A stretch of DNA of 64,000 nucleotides, from contig NZ_LAPV01000228.1 in NCBI RefSeq assembly GCF_000971275.1, forward strand, positions 1-64,000. The letters are read 5' to 3'. The position numbers were made by a program, and so were the translations under genes. Source of the DNA: Devosia psychrophila (lineage in GTDB: Bacteria > Pseudomonadota > Alphaproteobacteria > Rhizobiales > Devosiaceae). This document shows, in pieces, positions 35,590 through 46,365 of the stretch (the stretch's first letter is position 1; every line of letters begins with the position of its first letter). The notes under the pieces are model-generated. The model was not told the origin of the DNA. It ran no database searches and was given only the letters and a program-made list of their open reading frames with translations.

Positions 35590-38500
35590 TTGAGCGAGAC
35601 AACCCCTCCAGCAGATAGTCCGGTTGCAGCGCCTGCCCAGCGCAAGCGGCACCCTATGCGCCACGCGGCCAAGCTTGCCGTATGGGCGCTTGGCATTCCG
35701 TCCGTGCTGTTGCTGCTGCTCTACATCGTATTGCTGTTTACGCCGGTTCGGCTGCCCTTTGGCGGCGAGGCGGTACGGTCGCTGATCCAGGCGGCCTTAC
35801 CGGGCAGCAGCCGGTTATCGCTGGGCGAGATGAACCTGGCGCTTGAAAATCGGGTCTGGCCCGTCATCCAGTTTACGCCGGTCACGCTAACAGACAGCAA
35901 GGCCGGCTCCACGGTCAGCATGGAGGCGCTGGAGATCGGCTTTTCGCCGGTGCGGGCGCTGGTCGGCCAGCCGGGCGCCACCATCACCATCGTGCGTCCG
36001 CGCGTTCAGATGGTGCAGGATCTTTCCGGCCCGCGCATTTCCAGTTTCGCGCTGGAGGAAGACCCGCAGGGCGGTGTGCCGACGGTGCGCGTGCAGGAGG
36101 GCGACGACGCCTTTCCCGCCATCGCCATCTCGTCGAATGGCGTAGACACCAGCAGCAGCCAACAACCGGTGGTACTCCGCTCCGACAATGACTGGTTGAT
36201 CTACAATCTCGAGGCCAGCGAGCAGGGCATAGCGGACATCGTCGAGCAGGCTGCGCAGGGGCGGTTCTCCAAGCTGGTGATCCGCGACGGCACCGTGGAC
36301 ATGATCGACGCCGTTTATGGGCTGTTTCGTCGCTTCGAAGCAATCAACCTAGAGATTGGCCCGACGCCTGATCGCCTTCACACGAACGGTCGTTTTTCGG
36401 CCAGCCTGGGCGGGCGCACCATGACGGGCGGGTTGTCGCGAACTGTGGACGATGCAGGAAATTCGCGTCTGGAGGCCGACGTTTCCAATATCGATTTTGC
36501 GGCCCTACTGCCGTTCATCGACAGTTCCACCAGCATGGCCGCAATGCGGGGTGCAGGTGCGCTGTCGATCGACGTGAACTTCCAGCCAGCCGGGGGAAAG
36601 CTGGTGGACGGGCATTTCAAGGTCGACCTGACCGGCACCGAACTGCGTATCGGCACCGACTACTTTCCAATCGCGACGTCGATCATGGATATCAACTGGG
36701 AGCCACAACAGGGCCAGTTTATTCTCAAGGAATCGGCGCTGCAGATTGGCAAAAGCAAAGCCTATCTGTCCGGCGTTTTCGCCATGGGTCTCGATCCGAA
36801 CTTCGGGCCGACCATTGGCCTGTCGCTCAAGGCACGCGATGTGGCGCTGCAGCCGGGCGATATGGAAGCGCCAGTCGAGCCGCTGGACAGTGTCGAATTT
36901 TCGGGCTGGTCGGCTCCCCTTTATGGAGCGCTGGGCATCGACCGGCTGATCGCTCGCAAGGGGGAAGGTACGGTCGAGGCTACCGGCCGCGTCGACATGC
37001 TGCAGGCGGGCCTTGGGATCGACATGGCTATGATGGGGCAGGGTGTTAGTGCCGACGATCTCAAGCGGCTGTGGCCCTACGTGCTGGGACGCGACAGTCG
37101 TAACTGGTTCGTGCGCAATGTCACCGAGGGCACGGTAACCAAGGCTCGTCTCGATTTCCATTTCCCGGTCGGCTCGATGGGTGTCGCAGGGGAGGACAAA
37201 CCAATCCCCGACGGCAGCATGCAGATCGATATGACCGGCGTAGGCGTCGCCATTACGCCAACCGCGGAAATGGCGGCCATTGCCATCGACGGCGAGACAC
37301 GGCTGCAAGTCGATGACGCAGACCTCACGATTTCAGCAGGTGGCGGCAGGCTGATGACGGCGGGCGGCGAAATACAGGTCAAGAATCCGGCGCTGGTCAT
37401 GGACAACTCCGACCCGGCCGTCGGTATCATCGAAGTGTCCGGCGATATCGCCTCCCCGATCCCGGCCTTGCTGGCGTTGGCTAGGGATCAGCAACTGGAC
37501 CTGCTCGACGATAGCAAGCTGCCAATCGATCTCGCTGCCGTCACAGGATCGGTCGATATCGGTCTCGTTGCCACCATCACCCCTGCTGACGAGGCCATGG
37601 GCCGTCCGATCGATATCGACTATGTCGTCAACGGGACGGTATCCGACTTCGCTAGCTCCCAGCCGATAGAGGAACGCCAGATCAGCAATGGCCAACTGGC
37701 CTTCAGCGCCAACCAGGACGGATATCAGCTGGGCGGAAGTGCCGAAATCGACGGCATGCATGCTGATATCGAGATTGCCGGCACGCCGAGTACCAGTCCG
37801 AGCTTCCGGCTGTCGTCCGACATGGAAGTCGCAGACCTCGCCAAGATGGGGTTCGACGTTTCAGAATTTCTGTCGGGCCGAGTGCGCTTCGTGGCGCAGC
37901 CCCTGGCCGATGGCGCTTTGCAAATGGCGGTCGATCTCAAGGATGCCGCGCTCACCATCAAGGATATCGGCATCAGCAAGGCCGTGGGCACCCCCGGCAC
38001 GCTGAGCGTAACCGTCACGCCGGGCGAAGACATCACCCAGCTCAATGACATCGACCTGTCGTTCGGCACGGTGCGCGCCAAGGGCGACATAACCTATGAC
38101 AAAACCAAAGGGCTGCAGGCGGCCAGCTTCAGCCAGTTTGGGCTCAGCAGCGACGACAGTGCGCAGCTCGAGGTGGCCCCGATCGACGGTGGTTATGCCC
38201 TGGAGATACGCGGCAGCCAGCTCGACCTGAAACCCATGCTGCGGCAGTTCTTCGGGCTGGGCGAGGGCGCCGGCGGCGTGCAGTCGACGCAGTTTAACCA
38301 GGCCATCTCGCTGAAGGTGAAGCTCGACAGGGCGCTGGGCTATTACGCAACTACCGCGTTCAACGTAGATCTCGACCTGTTGATGCGCGGCGGCGACATG
38401 CGCCGGGCTAACCTGACGGCGCAATTCAGCGACGGCAATGGCATCTCGGTCACCACCAACCCGGCCCCGCGTGGTCGGACGCTGTCGGTCGCCTTCAATG

Positions 38501-39075
38501 ACGCTGGCACCATCCTGCGGCTGCTCGGAGTTTACTCCCAACTGGCCGGAGGCTCCGGCAACCTGGTGCTGACCACGGATAGCGACCTCGATGCGGAAGG
38601 CGGACAATTGGTGATGCGCAATTTTGCCATCGTCGACGAAGCCAATGTAGCTGAGGTGCTGGGCAATCATTCGGACTCACGCACCGCCATCGCCCGCCGG
38701 AACCGGCTGGACTTCGATGTCGCACAGGTCGAGTTCCAGCGCCGCTCCGACCGCGTCGAAGTCACCAATGCCATGGTCACCGGTGACTCCGTTGGCGGCA
38801 CCATGCGGGGCTACATTTACACCGACCAGCGCCAATACGATCTAACTGGCACCTATGTACCGCTGTTCGGCCTCAACAATGCGTTCCAGCAAATCCCCAT
38901 ACTGGGGCCATTGCTCGGCGGGCGCGAGGGCGAAGGCTTACTCGGCGTAACTTTCGCTGTGCAAGGGCCGCTCGACAAACCGCAATTCCGCATCAATCCG
39001 CTCTCGGCCCTGGTCCCCGGCGCCTTCCGCGAACTGTTCGAGTTCAGGGCGAAGGCTCAGCCGCCGGCGGAATAG
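35590..39075 (+). CDS. AsmA/YhdP-like DUF3971 protein, 1161 residues
   Basis: Very long envelope protein. The start is uncertain: TTG at 35590 (MSETTPPADSP, with GGAAG upstream), TTG at 35545, or ATG at 35656. One N-terminal membrane helix (LGIPSVLLLLLYIVLLF) is followed by about 1100 residues of repeated beta-strand segments. The C-terminal AsmA-like region ends YVPLFGLNNAFQQIPILGPL and GLLGVTFAVQGPLDKPQFRI. YhdP/AsmA proteins are thought to form a hydrophobic groove across the periplasm for phospholipid movement to the outer membrane. It converges on tyrS with a terminator between. Confidence 0.88.
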   Translation: MSETTPPADSPVAAPAQRKRHPMRHAAKLAVWALGIPSVLLLLLYIVLLFTPVRLPFGGEAVRSLIQAALPGSSRLSLGEMNLALENRVWPVIQFTPVTLTDSKAGSTVSMEALEIGFSPVRALVGQPGATITIVRPRVQMVQDLSGPRISSFALEEDPQGGVPTVRVQEGDDAFPAIAISSNGVDTSSSQQPVVLRSDNDWLIYNLEASEQGIADIVEQAAQGRFSKLVIRDGTVDMIDAVYGLFRRFEAINLEIGPTPDRLHTNGRFSASLGGRTMTGGLSRTVDDAGNSRLEADVSNIDFAALLPFIDSSTSMAAMRGAGALSIDVNFQPAGGKLVDGHFKVDLTGTELRIGTDYFPIATSIMDINWEPQQGQFILKESALQIGKSKAYLSGVFAMGLDPNFGPTIGLSLKARDVALQPGDMEAPVEPLDSVEFSGWSAPLYGALGIDRLIARKGEGTVEATGRVDMLQAGLGIDMAMMGQGVSADDLKRLWPYVLGRDSRNWFVRNVTEGTVTKARLDFHFPVGSMGVAGEDKPIPDGSMQIDMTGVGVAITPTAEMAAIAIDGETRLQVDDADLTISAGGGRLMTAGGEIQVKNPALVMDNSDPAVGIIEVSGDIASPIPALLALARDQQLDLLDDSKLPIDLAAVTGSVDIGLVATITPADEAMGRPIDIDYVVNGTVSDFASSQPIEERQISNGQLAFSANQDGYQLGGSAEIDGMHADIEIAGTPSTSPSFRLSSDMEVADLAKMGFDVSEFLSGRVRFVAQPLADGALQMAVDLKDAALTIKDIGISKAVGTPGTLSVTVTPGEDITQLNDIDLSFGTVRAKGDITYDKTKGLQAASFSQFGLSSDDSAQLEVAPIDGGYALEIRGSQLDLKPMLRQFFGLGEGAGGVQSTQFNQAISLKVKLDRALGYYATTAFNVDLDLLMRGGDMRRANLTAQFSDGNGISVTTNPAPRGRTLSVAFNDAGTILRLLGVYSQLAGGSGNLVLTTDSDLDAEGGQLVMRNFAIVDEANVAEVLGNHSDSRTAIARRNRLDFDVAQVEFQRRSDRVEVTNAMVTGDSVGGTMRGYIYTDQRQYDLTGTYVPLFGLNNAFQQIPILGPLLGGREGEGLLGVTFAVQGPLDKPQFRINPLSALVPGAFRELFEFRAKAQPPAE

Positions 39076-39077
39076 AA

Positions 39078-39103
39078 AAGGCGCAATCCGAAGATTGCGC
39101 CTT
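39078..39103. terminator. Terminator hairpin between the YhdP-like gene and tyrS
   Basis: AAGGCGCAATC (39078-39088) and GATTGCGCCTT (39093-39103) form a perfect 11-bp stem with a CGAA loop, flanked by A and T residues. It serves both converging genes. Confidence 0.85.
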
Positions 39104-39125
39104 CAGAGTTCGAGAGTGACTCCGA

Positions 39126-40370
39126 CTAAACCGGCTTGATCAACGCGTGCCGCTTCCTGCCGACCGAGAGCTTTATGACGCCTTCGGGCAGCAGGGCGTT
39201 GTCGCCGATGCTGAGCTTGTCGTCTTCGATCACGGCATCATTGACGCGCACGGCGCCGGACTGGATGTGGCGGCGGGCTTCGCCATTTGAGCCGGCAAGG
39301 CCGGCCGTCACTAGAGCGGCGAGAATGCCTAGGCCGTTGGCTAGTTCGGCATGGGTTACGGTCGCAGTTGGCAGCGACAGGTCGATTGCGCCAGTCTCGA
39401 ACGTGGCTCGTGCCGTCTCGGCTGCCTCTTCGGCCGCAGTGCGACCGCGGATCATCGCTGTTACTTCCGTAGCCAGCCGCTTCTTGGCTTCGTTGATGTC
39501 GCCTGAGGTCAGGCGCGAGATTTCGTCCAGCGGCAGGGTCGTGTAGAGCTTGAGGAAGCGCTCTACGTCAGCGTCTTCCGTGTTGCGCCAGTACTGCCAG
39601 AAGTCATAGGCCGACAGCAGGTCAGCGTTGAGCCAGATCGCGCCATTGAGCGACTTGCCCATCTTCACGCCCGACGAGGTGGTCAGGAGCGGCGAGGTCA
39701 GCGCATAAAGCTGGGGCGTCCCGAGGCGATGGCCCAGGTCGATGCCGTTGACGATATTGCCCCACTGGTCCGAGCCGCCCATCTGCAGCCGTACGCCATA
39801 GCGCCGGTTCAGCTCGACGAAATCATAGGCCTGCAGGATCATGTAGTTGAATTCGAGGAAGCTCAGCGACTGCTCCCGATCGAGCCGCTGCTTGACCGAG
39901 TCAAAGCTCAGCATGCGATTGATCGAGAAGTGCTGGCCCACATCGCGCAGGAATTCGAGGTAGTTGAGCGGCATCAGCCACTCGGCATTGTTCAGCATCA
40001 GGGATTGCTTGGGCCCGTCGCCGAAGGACAGGTAGTTGGAAAACACCTGCTTGATGCCGTCGATGTTCGCCTCGATGGTCTCGGGCGTCATCAGCTTGCG
40101 CGCTTCGTCCTTGAAGGACGGATCGCCCACCATGCCGGTGCCGCCGCCCATCAGGGCCACGGCGCGATGGCCGGTCTTTTCCAGCCAGTGCAGCATCATG
40201 ATCTGGATCAGGCTGCCGACATGCAGCGACGATGCCGTGGGGTCAAAGCCGATATAGGCGGTGACGGTCTCGGTGGCGAACAGTTCATCCAGCCCGTTGT
40301 CGTCGGAGGTCTGGTGGATGAAGCCGCGCTCATGCAGGACGCGTAGGAATTCGGATTTGAACTTGGTCAT
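39126..40370 (-). CDS. tyrS: Tyrosyl-tRNA synthetase
   Basis: 414 residues. It charges tRNA-Tyr. Class I motifs: HIGH equivalent in [18 protein letters not shown], the tyrosine pocket [19 protein letters not shown] and [10 protein letters not shown] with [15 protein letters not shown], and KMSKS as [15 protein letters not shown]-terminal S4-type RNA-binding domain ([19 protein letters not shown]) is present. Length and motifs are normal. Confidence 0.98.
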   Translation of the reverse strand: MTKFKSEFLRVLHERGFIHQTSDDNGLDELFATETVTAYIGFDPTASSLHVGSLIQIMMLHWLEKTGHRAVALMGGGTGMVGDPSFKDEARKLMTPETIEANIDGIKQVFSNYLSFGDGPKQSLMLNNAEWLMPLNYLEFLRDVGQHFSINRMLSFDSVKQRLDREQSLSFLEFNYMILQAYDFVELNRRYGVRLQMGGSDQWGNIVNGIDLGHRLGTPQLYALTSPLLTTSSGVKMGKSLNGAIWLNADLLSAYDFWQYWRNTEDADVERFLKLYTTLPLDEISRLTSGDINEAKKRLATEVTAMIRGRTAAEEAAETARATFETGAIDLSLPTATVTHAELANGLGILAALVTAGLAGSNGEARRHIQSGAVRVNDAVIEDDKLSIGDNALLPEGVIKLSVGRKRHALIKPV

Positions 40371-40394
40371 GTCTCAACCATGAAAGCTTTGTGA

Positions 40395-40486
40395 GACCTC
40401 ATGGTGATCCTTCGACATGCTCAGGATGTCGAACCACGGGGTCGGGTGCACGGGACCCCGTCCTTCAACAGGCTCAGGATGAGGTC
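40395..40486. repeat. Palindromic intergenic element, family C (upstream of tyrS)
   Basis: GACCTCAT at 40395 pairs with ATGAGGTC ending at 40486. Inside are CTTCGACATGCTCAGGATGTC and CACGGGGTC / GACCCCGTC type complementary runs. It belongs to the common CTTCGAC-TGCTCAGGAT kind of palindrome. It fills the 148-bp gap between tyrS and the hydrolase gene. Confidence 0.75.
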
Positions 40487-40518
40487 CCTTCCGACAGATC
40501 GCAGTAAGCGCCTATAGC

Positions 40519-41181
40519 TTAGCGCCCGCCGCCGGCGGCGATCTCCTCCCGGCGGCGGTCGAGATAATCGGCCGAGCGGGTGGTGAGTTCGTCGATCTTG
40601 CCTTCAAAGAAGTGGTTGGCGCCTTCGACAATCTGCTGCTCGATGACGATGCCCTTTTGGGTCTTGAGCTTGTCCACCAGCTTCTGGACGGACGATGGCG
40701 GCGCCACGCGGTCCTTGTCGCCATGGATGATCAGGCCCGAAGACGGGCAGGGGGCAAGGAACGAGAAGTCATAGAGGTTTTCCGGCGGCGCCACCGAAAT
40801 GAAGCCCTCCACTTCCGGACGGCGCATCAGCAACTGCATGCCGATCCAGGCGCCGAACGAGAAGCCGGCAATCCAGCAGCCGCGCGACTCGCGGTTGATC
40901 ACCTGCAGCCAGTCCAGCGCCGCTGCGGCATCGCTGAGCTCACCAATGCCATGGTCGAACAGGCCCTGGCTGCGACCGACACCGCGCGAATTGAAGCGCA
41001 GCACGGCAAAGCCACGCTCGGCGAACATGTAGAACAGGTTGTAGACGATCTGGTTGTTCATCGTCCCGCCAAACTGGGGATGGGGATGAAGCACGATCGC
41101 GATCGGAGCATTAGGCTCCTTGCCGGGCTGGTAACGGCCTTCGAGACGCCCCTCGGGGCCATTGAAGATCACTTCTGGCAT
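40519..41181 (-). CDS. Alpha/beta hydrolase
   Basis: 220 residues from ATG at 41181 (MPEVIFNGPEGRLEGRY); a longer upstream frame lacks family sequence. The nucleophile elbow is GCWIAGFSFGAWIGMQ (GxSxG), the acid lies near IIHGDKDRVAPP and the base in VEGANHFFEGK. HPHPQFGGTMNN is typical of this DLH/YqiA-like subgroup. The substrate is unknown. It diverges from the suf operon over 285 bp that contain an iron-type box. Confidence 0.87.
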   Translation of the reverse strand: MPEVIFNGPEGRLEGRYQPGKEPNAPIAIVLHPHPQFGGTMNNQIVYNLFYMFAERGFAVLRFNSRGVGRSQGLFDHGIGELSDAAAALDWLQVINRESRGCWIAGFSFGAWIGMQLLMRRPEVEGFISVAPPENLYDFSFLAPCPSSGLIIHGDKDRVAPPSSVQKLVDKLKTQKGIVIEQQIVEGANHFFEGKIDELTTRSADYLDRRREEIAAGGGR

Positions 41182-41296
41182 GGTCTTGTTCTTCCGGCCG
41201 TTTGGCTCTGTTGGTGAGGTTTGCGACGCCCCGTGTGGCGGTCTGGCGGCTTGACTAAGCCAGTCCAGACTCCTAAACATGGCTCGCAAAATCTAG

Positions 41297-41313
41297 TTTA
41301 GAATTGTTCGAAA
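41297..41313. promoter_or_regulatory. Irr-type ICE box (iron-control element) upstream of suf
   Basis: TTTAGAA-TTG-TTCGAAA, a 7-3-7 inverted repeat with one deviation from the rhizobial Irr element TTTAGAA-N3-TTCTAAA. It lies about 150 bp before the cysteine desulfurase start and is plausible for iron/heme-dependent control of the Suf operon by Irr. Binding is inferred from the match. Confidence 0.6.
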
Positions 41314-41466
41314 CTCGGGTTTTGGCCGCGCTGCGGCCTGCAAGTGCGCCCCTTGTAATGAAGTTGGGCGTCAAAATTCAAGAAGTGTTTGGGTTTGGCG
41401 GCACATTGGCGCCCCTGCCTCGGCATGAGAGCTATGAGCGGCGCACATGCGCCACATGGGTAACCG

Positions 41467-42606
41467 ATGACCAGAGCGGCGATCTACCTCGATCACAATG
41501 CTGCGTCCCCGCTTCTGCCCGAAGCGCGGGCGGCGCTTGTTGCCGCCCTGGATTTGACGGGCAATGCCTCATCAGTGCATGGCCATGGACGCGCACTGCG
41601 CAATCTTGTCGAGACAGCCCGCGCCCAGGTGGCAGCCCTCGCGGGTGCCGAACGCAAGCAGGTTGTATTTACCGGCTCGGCCACCGAGGCCATCACTCAG
41701 GCCGTAGTTGCTGGCGCCAAAGCTTTCTCGGCCAAGGCTGTGGTCATAAGCGCCGGCGAGCATGCTGCGGTGTCGAAGGCCGCCGAAGCGACGGGCTTGC
41801 CTGTCATCACCATCGCGCTTTTGCCCAGCGGCAGTATTGATCTCGATCAACTCGCCAGCGTCGTCGCGGAGGCTCAGGGCAACCTGCTGGTGGCGCTGCA
41901 TTGGGTCAACAACGAGACCGGCGTTGTGCAGGACATTGCCCGCATCAACGCCATCGTTGGCCCGACCGGTCACACACTGTTCATCGACGCCGTACAGGCA
42001 TTTGGCAAGCTGCCCCTCGAATTCGCCGCCTCCGCACCCGATATGATGGCTGTGAGCGGTCACAAGATTGGCGCGCCGGCCGGCATTGGCGCGCTGCTGG
42101 TCAAGGCTCATGCTGATGTCGTCCGCCTCGTTCCGGGCGGCGGGCAGGAGCAGGGCCGGCGCGGCGGCACCGAAGCTGTCGCTCTGATCGCGGCCTTTGG
42201 CGCAGCCGCATCAGCCATCGAAGGCCGGCTTGCATCGGCTGATGTTCAGCGGCTGATTGCTCGCCTTGAGGCAGAGCTAGGCTCGGCGATACCTGGGTTC
42301 ACCGTGTTCGGCGAGACCCGCCTGGGCAATGTGTCCAACTTCGCGGTGCCCGGCATCAACAATGCCACGGCGATGATGGGCCTCGACCTGCTCGGCCTGT
42401 CGGTCTCGTCCGGCTCGGCCTGTTCGTCCGGCAAGGTCGGTCCAAGCCATGTGCTGGCCGCCATGCGCGTTGCGCCCGAGCTAGCTGACTGTGCCCTGCG
42501 AGTCAGCCTGGGCTGGAATTCCATGTCCGACGACGTCGACGCGTTCGTCGTCGGCTACCAATCGATCCTCCAGCGCCATCGGGCGCGGCAGGGTCAGGCA
42601 GCTTAG
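41467..42606 (+). CDS. Cysteine desulfurase, NifS/IscS-like (group I)
   Basis: 379 residues. It takes sulfur from cysteine for Fe-S clusters using PLP. Seen: [11 protein letters not shown] start, VGAxKAFS region, cofactor lysine in [19 protein letters not shown], and the sulfur-carrying Cys in [19 protein letters not shown], the long-loop group I form. It is the first gene of the suf operon, 65 bp before sufB. A second desulfurase of group II (sufS) lies later in the same operon, an arrangement also seen in Agrobacterium. Confidence 0.93.
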   Translation: MTRAAIYLDHNAASPLLPEARAALVAALDLTGNASSVHGHGRALRNLVETARAQVAALAGAERKQVVFTGSATEAITQAVVAGAKAFSAKAVVISAGEHAAVSKAAEATGLPVITIALLPSGSIDLDQLASVVAEAQGNLLVALHWVNNETGVVQDIARINAIVGPTGHTLFIDAVQAFGKLPLEFAASAPDMMAVSGHKIGAPAGIGALLVKAHADVVRLVPGGGQEQGRRGGTEAVALIAAFGAAASAIEGRLASADVQRLIARLEAELGSAIPGFTVFGETRLGNVSNFAVPGINNATAMMGLDLLGLSVSSGSACSSGKVGPSHVLAAMRVAPELADCALRVSLGWNSMSDDVDAFVVGYQSILQRHRARQGQAA

Positions 42607-42671
42607 CGCTGCATTTCGTTATACGGCTCGCGGCGACCTTGAATCGCCGAGGGGCAAAAGGAGAAGCCACA

Positions 42672-44174
42672 ATGGCTAACTACGACGATATCCCGACGCT
42701 CAAGGAAAACATCGACCGCGCCACCGTGGACTCGGTTCGCTCGCTCGACGTGGACAAGTACAAATACGGTTTCGAGACGATAATCGAATCCGACATGGCC
42801 CCCAAGGGCCTGAGCGAAGACACCGTCCGCTTCATCTCCGCCAAGAAGAACGAGCCGCAGTGGATGCTCGACTGGCGCCTCGAAGCCTATGCGCGCTTCC
42901 TGACGCTGAGCGAGCCGACCTGGGCCAAGGTGCACTATCCTGCCATCGACCTGCAGGACATGTATTATTACGCCGCGCCCAAATCGACGCCGGCGCCGAC
43001 CAGCCTTGACGAGGTCGATCCCGCCCTGCTGGCCATGTATGACAAGCTGGGCATTCCGTTGCGCGAGCGCGAAATCCTGGCTGGCGTCGAGCGTCCCAAC
43101 GTCGCCGTCGACGCTGTGATGGACTCGGTATCGGTCGTAACGACGTTCCGCGAGGAACTGTCTAAGGTCGGGATCATCTTCTGCTCAATCTCGGAAGCAA
43201 TCCGAGAATATCCCGAGATGATCCAGAAGTATCTGGCTTCGGTGGTGCCTGTTTCGGACAACTATTATGCGACGCTGAATTCGGCCGTTTTTACCGACGG
43301 CTCCTTTGTTTACATCCCCAAGGGCGTCCGCTGCCCGATGGAGCTGTCGACCTATTTCCGCATCAACGAAAAGAAGACTGGCCAGTTCGAGCGCACGCTG
43401 ATCATCGCCGAAGCCGACAGCTATGTCAGCTACCTCGAAGGCTGCACCGCCCCGATGCGCGACGAATCCCAGCTGCACGCCGCGGTTGTGGAACTGGTTG
43501 CCATGGACAATGCCGAGATCAAGTATTCTACGGTCCAGAACTGGTATCCCGGCGACAAGGACGGCAAGGGCGGCATCTACAATTTCGTCACCAAGCGTGG
43601 TGATTGCCGTGGCGCCAACTCCAAGATTTCCTGGACCCAGGTCGAAACCGGTTCGGCCATCACCTGGAAGTACCCATCCTGCATCCTGCGCGGCGACGGT
43701 TCGCGCGGCGAGTTCTATTCAATCGCCATTTCGAACGGCCGCCAGCAGGTCGATAGCGGCACCAAGATGATCCATCTGGGCAAGAACACCTCGTCCCGGA
43801 TCATCGCCAAGGGCATCGCAGCCGGCTTCTCGGATAATACCTATCGCGGCCAGGTCTCGGCCCATGCCAAGGCGACCAATGCCCGCAACTTCACCCAGTG
43901 CGACTCGCTGCTGATCGGCGACAAGTGCGGCGCCCACACGGTTCCCTATATCGAGAGCCGTAACGGCACGGCGGTGTTCGAGCACGAAGCCACCACGTCC
44001 AAGATTTCCGACGACCAGATGTTCTACTGCCAGCAGCGCGGCCTGTCCGAAGAGGACGCCGTGGCGCTGATCGTGAACGGGTTCGTCCGCGACGTGCTGC
44101 AGCATCTGCCGATGGAATTCATGGTCGAAACCCAGAAGCTGATCGCCATCAGCCTTGAAGGCAGTGTGGGGTAA
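42672..44174 (+). CDS. sufB: Fe-S cluster scaffold SufB
   Basis: 500 residues from ATG at 42672 ([15 protein letters not shown]) with AAAGGAGAAG in front. It forms the SufBC2D complex on which clusters are built. The beta-helix core shows [20 protein letters not shown] and [20 protein letters not shown], and near the C-terminus [20 protein letters not shown] with the Cys that receives sulfur. A 195-bp gap with a palindrome separates it from sufC. Confidence 0.97.
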   Translation: MANYDDIPTLKENIDRATVDSVRSLDVDKYKYGFETIIESDMAPKGLSEDTVRFISAKKNEPQWMLDWRLEAYARFLTLSEPTWAKVHYPAIDLQDMYYYAAPKSTPAPTSLDEVDPALLAMYDKLGIPLREREILAGVERPNVAVDAVMDSVSVVTTFREELSKVGIIFCSISEAIREYPEMIQKYLASVVPVSDNYYATLNSAVFTDGSFVYIPKGVRCPMELSTYFRINEKKTGQFERTLIIAEADSYVSYLEGCTAPMRDESQLHAAVVELVAMDNAEIKYSTVQNWYPGDKDGKGGIYNFVTKRGDCRGANSKISWTQVETGSAITWKYPSCILRGDGSRGEFYSIAISNGRQQVDSGTKMIHLGKNTSSRIIAKGIAAGFSDNTYRGQVSAHAKATNARNFTQCDSLLIGDKCGAHTVPYIESRNGTAVFEHEATTSKISDDQMFYCQQRGLSEEDAVALIVNGFVRDVLQHLPMEFMVETQKLIAISLEGSVG

Positions 44175-44197
44175 TCAGTCGGGCAGGGCGCCTGGAA

Positions 44198-44323
44198 AAG
44201 GCCCCTCGCCCGGCGCTACGCGCCGACCTCCCCCAAAGGGAGAGGTCAAGAACATAACGACACGGCCAGCACTCACCTCTCCCTTTGGGGGAGAGGTCGC
44301 CCGAAGGGTGGGTGAGGGGCCTT
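44198..44323. repeat. Palindromic element, family B-like, inside suf operon (sufB/sufC)
   Basis: AAGGCCCCTC (44198-44207) pairs with GAGGGGCCTT (44314-44323). Inside, GACCTCCCCCAAAGGGAGAGGTC and ACCTCTCCCTTTGGGGGAGAGGT form two mutually complementary palindromes. The element lies in an operon, so it becomes part of the mRNA. Confidence 0.8.
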
Positions 44324-44369
44324 AAGATACCAACCGGCGCCGAGATGGCAGCCGAACCCGGAGTTAGAC

Positions 44370-45131
44370 ATGACCACACCGATCCTTGAAATCCGCAACC
44401 TTCACGCGCGCATCGAAGACCGTGAAATCCTCAAGGGCGTCAACCTGATCATTCCTGCAGGCGAAGTGCATGCCATCATGGGCCGCAACGGCTCGGGCAA
44501 GTCGACGCTGAGCTATGTGCTGGCCGGCAAGGACGACTACGAGGTCACCGAGGGTGAAATCCTGCTCAACGGCGAGAGCATCCTCGAGATGGAACCCAAC
44601 GAGCGTGCGGCTGCCGGCGTGTTCCTGGCGTTCCAGTACCCGATTGAAATCCCCGGCGTCGCCACCATGACCTTCCTCAAGGCCGCAATGAACGCCCAGC
44701 GCAAGGCGCGCGGCGAGGCTGAACTGCTGACGCCCGAATTCATGCGCCTGGTCAAGGAAGCCGGCACCCAGCTTCAGGTCGACACCGCCATGCTGAAGCG
44801 CCCACTCAATGTGGGCTTCTCCGGCGGCGAGAAGAAGCGTGCGGAAATCATGCAGATGGCTTTGCTGAAGCCCGCGCTCTGCGTGCTCGACGAGACCGAT
44901 TCCGGCCTCGATATCGATGCGCTGCAGGTAGTCTCGAAAGGCGTCAACGCGCTGCGCTCCGACAGCCGCTCGATGCTGGTCATCACCCACTATCAGCGGC
45001 TGCTGAACCACATCGTACCCGACGTGGTGCATGTGTTCAGCGATGGCCGCATCGTTGAAAGCGGCGACAAGGATTTGGCATTGCAGCTCGAAGCCAAGGG
45101 CTATGCCGACTTCGACGGCGCGGCGGCCTGA
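44370..45131 (+). CDS. sufC: Fe-S cluster assembly ATPase SufC
   Basis: 253 residues. ABC-type ATPase driving the SufBCD scaffold. Walker A GRNGSGKSTLS, Q-loop AFQYPIEIPGV (SufC type), signature FSGGEKKRAEIMQM, Walker B CVLDETDSGLDIDAL, and H-loop ITHYQRLLNHIVPD are all present. sufD follows after 3 bp. Confidence 0.98.
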   Translation: MTTPILEIRNLHARIEDREILKGVNLIIPAGEVHAIMGRNGSGKSTLSYVLAGKDDYEVTEGEILLNGESILEMEPNERAAAGVFLAFQYPIEIPGVATMTFLKAAMNAQRKARGEAELLTPEFMRLVKEAGTQLQVDTAMLKRPLNVGFSGGEKKRAEIMQMALLKPALCVLDETDSGLDIDALQVVSKGVNALRSDSRSMLVITHYQRLLNHIVPDVVHVFSDGRIVESGDKDLALQLEAKGYADFDGAAA

Positions 45132-45134
45132 TCC

Positions 45135-46343
45135 ATGGCAATCGCTTTTCCCGTCCGGCTCGGTGCAGCCGAAAATACTTTGATCGAGCAGCTCAAGAGC
45201 GTGGGCGCTGACGCTACCGCCGAGCGGATAACCGTCGCCGGCCTGCCGACCCGCCGCGTCGAGGCCTATCACTATACCGATCTCAAGTTGCTGCTGAAGG
45301 CGATCCCGCCACTGGCGCAGGCCGCTAATGAAGCCAGTGCTCCGGCTCTGCGCATCGCCGGCGCCTATCAGTTGATGATCGCCAATGGCATGATCCAGTC
45401 CCACGCTACCGCGCCCGCCGGCGTCATCGTCGGCAAGGCCGCGGGCACTGCGCTGTCGACCCGCGACGACGTGCTGGTTCATCTCAATGGCGCCTTCGCC
45501 AGGCAGAGCCTGACGCTGACGCTGGAAAACTCCGTCGACACCGTGATCCAGATCGATCGCCGCATCGAGGGTCTGGCCGCTCACGCTGCCGACTCGGTCA
45601 AGATCTTCGTGGCCGATGGCGCTTCTGCCACCATCATCGAGACCTTCTCGGGCTCCGACGCGGCCCATGTCGGCAACCACGCCACCTATGTGGCGCTTGG
45701 CAAGGACGCCAGGCTCACCCACATCACCGTGGACCTGTCGGCCCGCGCCGTCAGCCACTTCGCGACCAATGAGTACCATGTGGGCGAGGGCGCCAACCTC
45801 CGCACGCTGGTTGTCCATGCCGGGGCAGGGCTCGCCCGCACGCACGTCTTCCCGCGCTACGAGGGTACAGGCGCCCATGGTGACATCACCGGCCTCAACC
45901 TGGTTTCCGACGGGCAGCACGCTGACATCACCATGGATGCGCTGCACGCCGTGCCGCACACCACGTCGCAGCCGCTGTTCAAGTCGATTGCCCGCGGGCG
46001 TGGCAAGTCCATCGTGCAGGGCAAGCTGGTGGTGGCGCGCGATGCGCAAAAGACCGACGCCAAGTTCATGCATCAGGGCCTGATGCTATCGGACGAAGCC
46101 GAAATCCTGAGCAAGCCCGAACTCGAGATCTATGCCGACGACGTCGTCTGCGGCCATGGCTCGACCTGCGGCAAGCTGGACGAAGACAGCATGTTCTACC
46201 TGATGAGCCGTGGCATCCCCAAGGAAGAAGCCGAGACCATGATGGTCCGCGGCTTCCTCGATGAACTGGTTGACCCGATCGAAGATGAGGCGCTGGCAGA
46301 GGCGCTGCATGGCGTGATCGACGGCTGGCTGCTGGGGAAGTAG
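45135..46343 (+). CDS. sufD: Fe-S cluster assembly protein SufD
   Basis: 402 residues. Partner of SufB in the scaffold. The N-terminal helices lead to a beta-helix (VKIFVADGASATIIETFSG, THITVDLSARAVSHF), and the C-terminal domain reads EIYADDVVCGHGSTCGKLDE then FYLMSRGIPKEEAETMMVRG, the SufB/D family signature. It starts 3 bp after sufC. Confidence 0.97.
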   Translation: MAIAFPVRLGAAENTLIEQLKSVGADATAERITVAGLPTRRVEAYHYTDLKLLLKAIPPLAQAANEASAPALRIAGAYQLMIANGMIQSHATAPAGVIVGKAAGTALSTRDDVLVHLNGAFARQSLTLTLENSVDTVIQIDRRIEGLAAHAADSVKIFVADGASATIIETFSGSDAAHVGNHATYVALGKDARLTHITVDLSARAVSHFATNEYHVGEGANLRTLVVHAGAGLARTHVFPRYEGTGAHGDITGLNLVSDGQHADITMDALHAVPHTTSQPLFKSIARGRGKSIVQGKLVVARDAQKTDAKFMHQGLMLSDEAEILSKPELEIYADDVVCGHGSTCGKLDEDSMFYLMSRGIPKEEAETMMVRGFLDELVDPIEDEALAEALHGVIDGWLLGK

Positions 46344-46365
46344 GGACGAAAGACTTCGAGCTTGT

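Noticed and set aside
44364-46073. 569-codon frame on the minus strand across sufC and sufD
   Set aside because: Antisense of two certain genes; no ribosome site and no recognisable domain.
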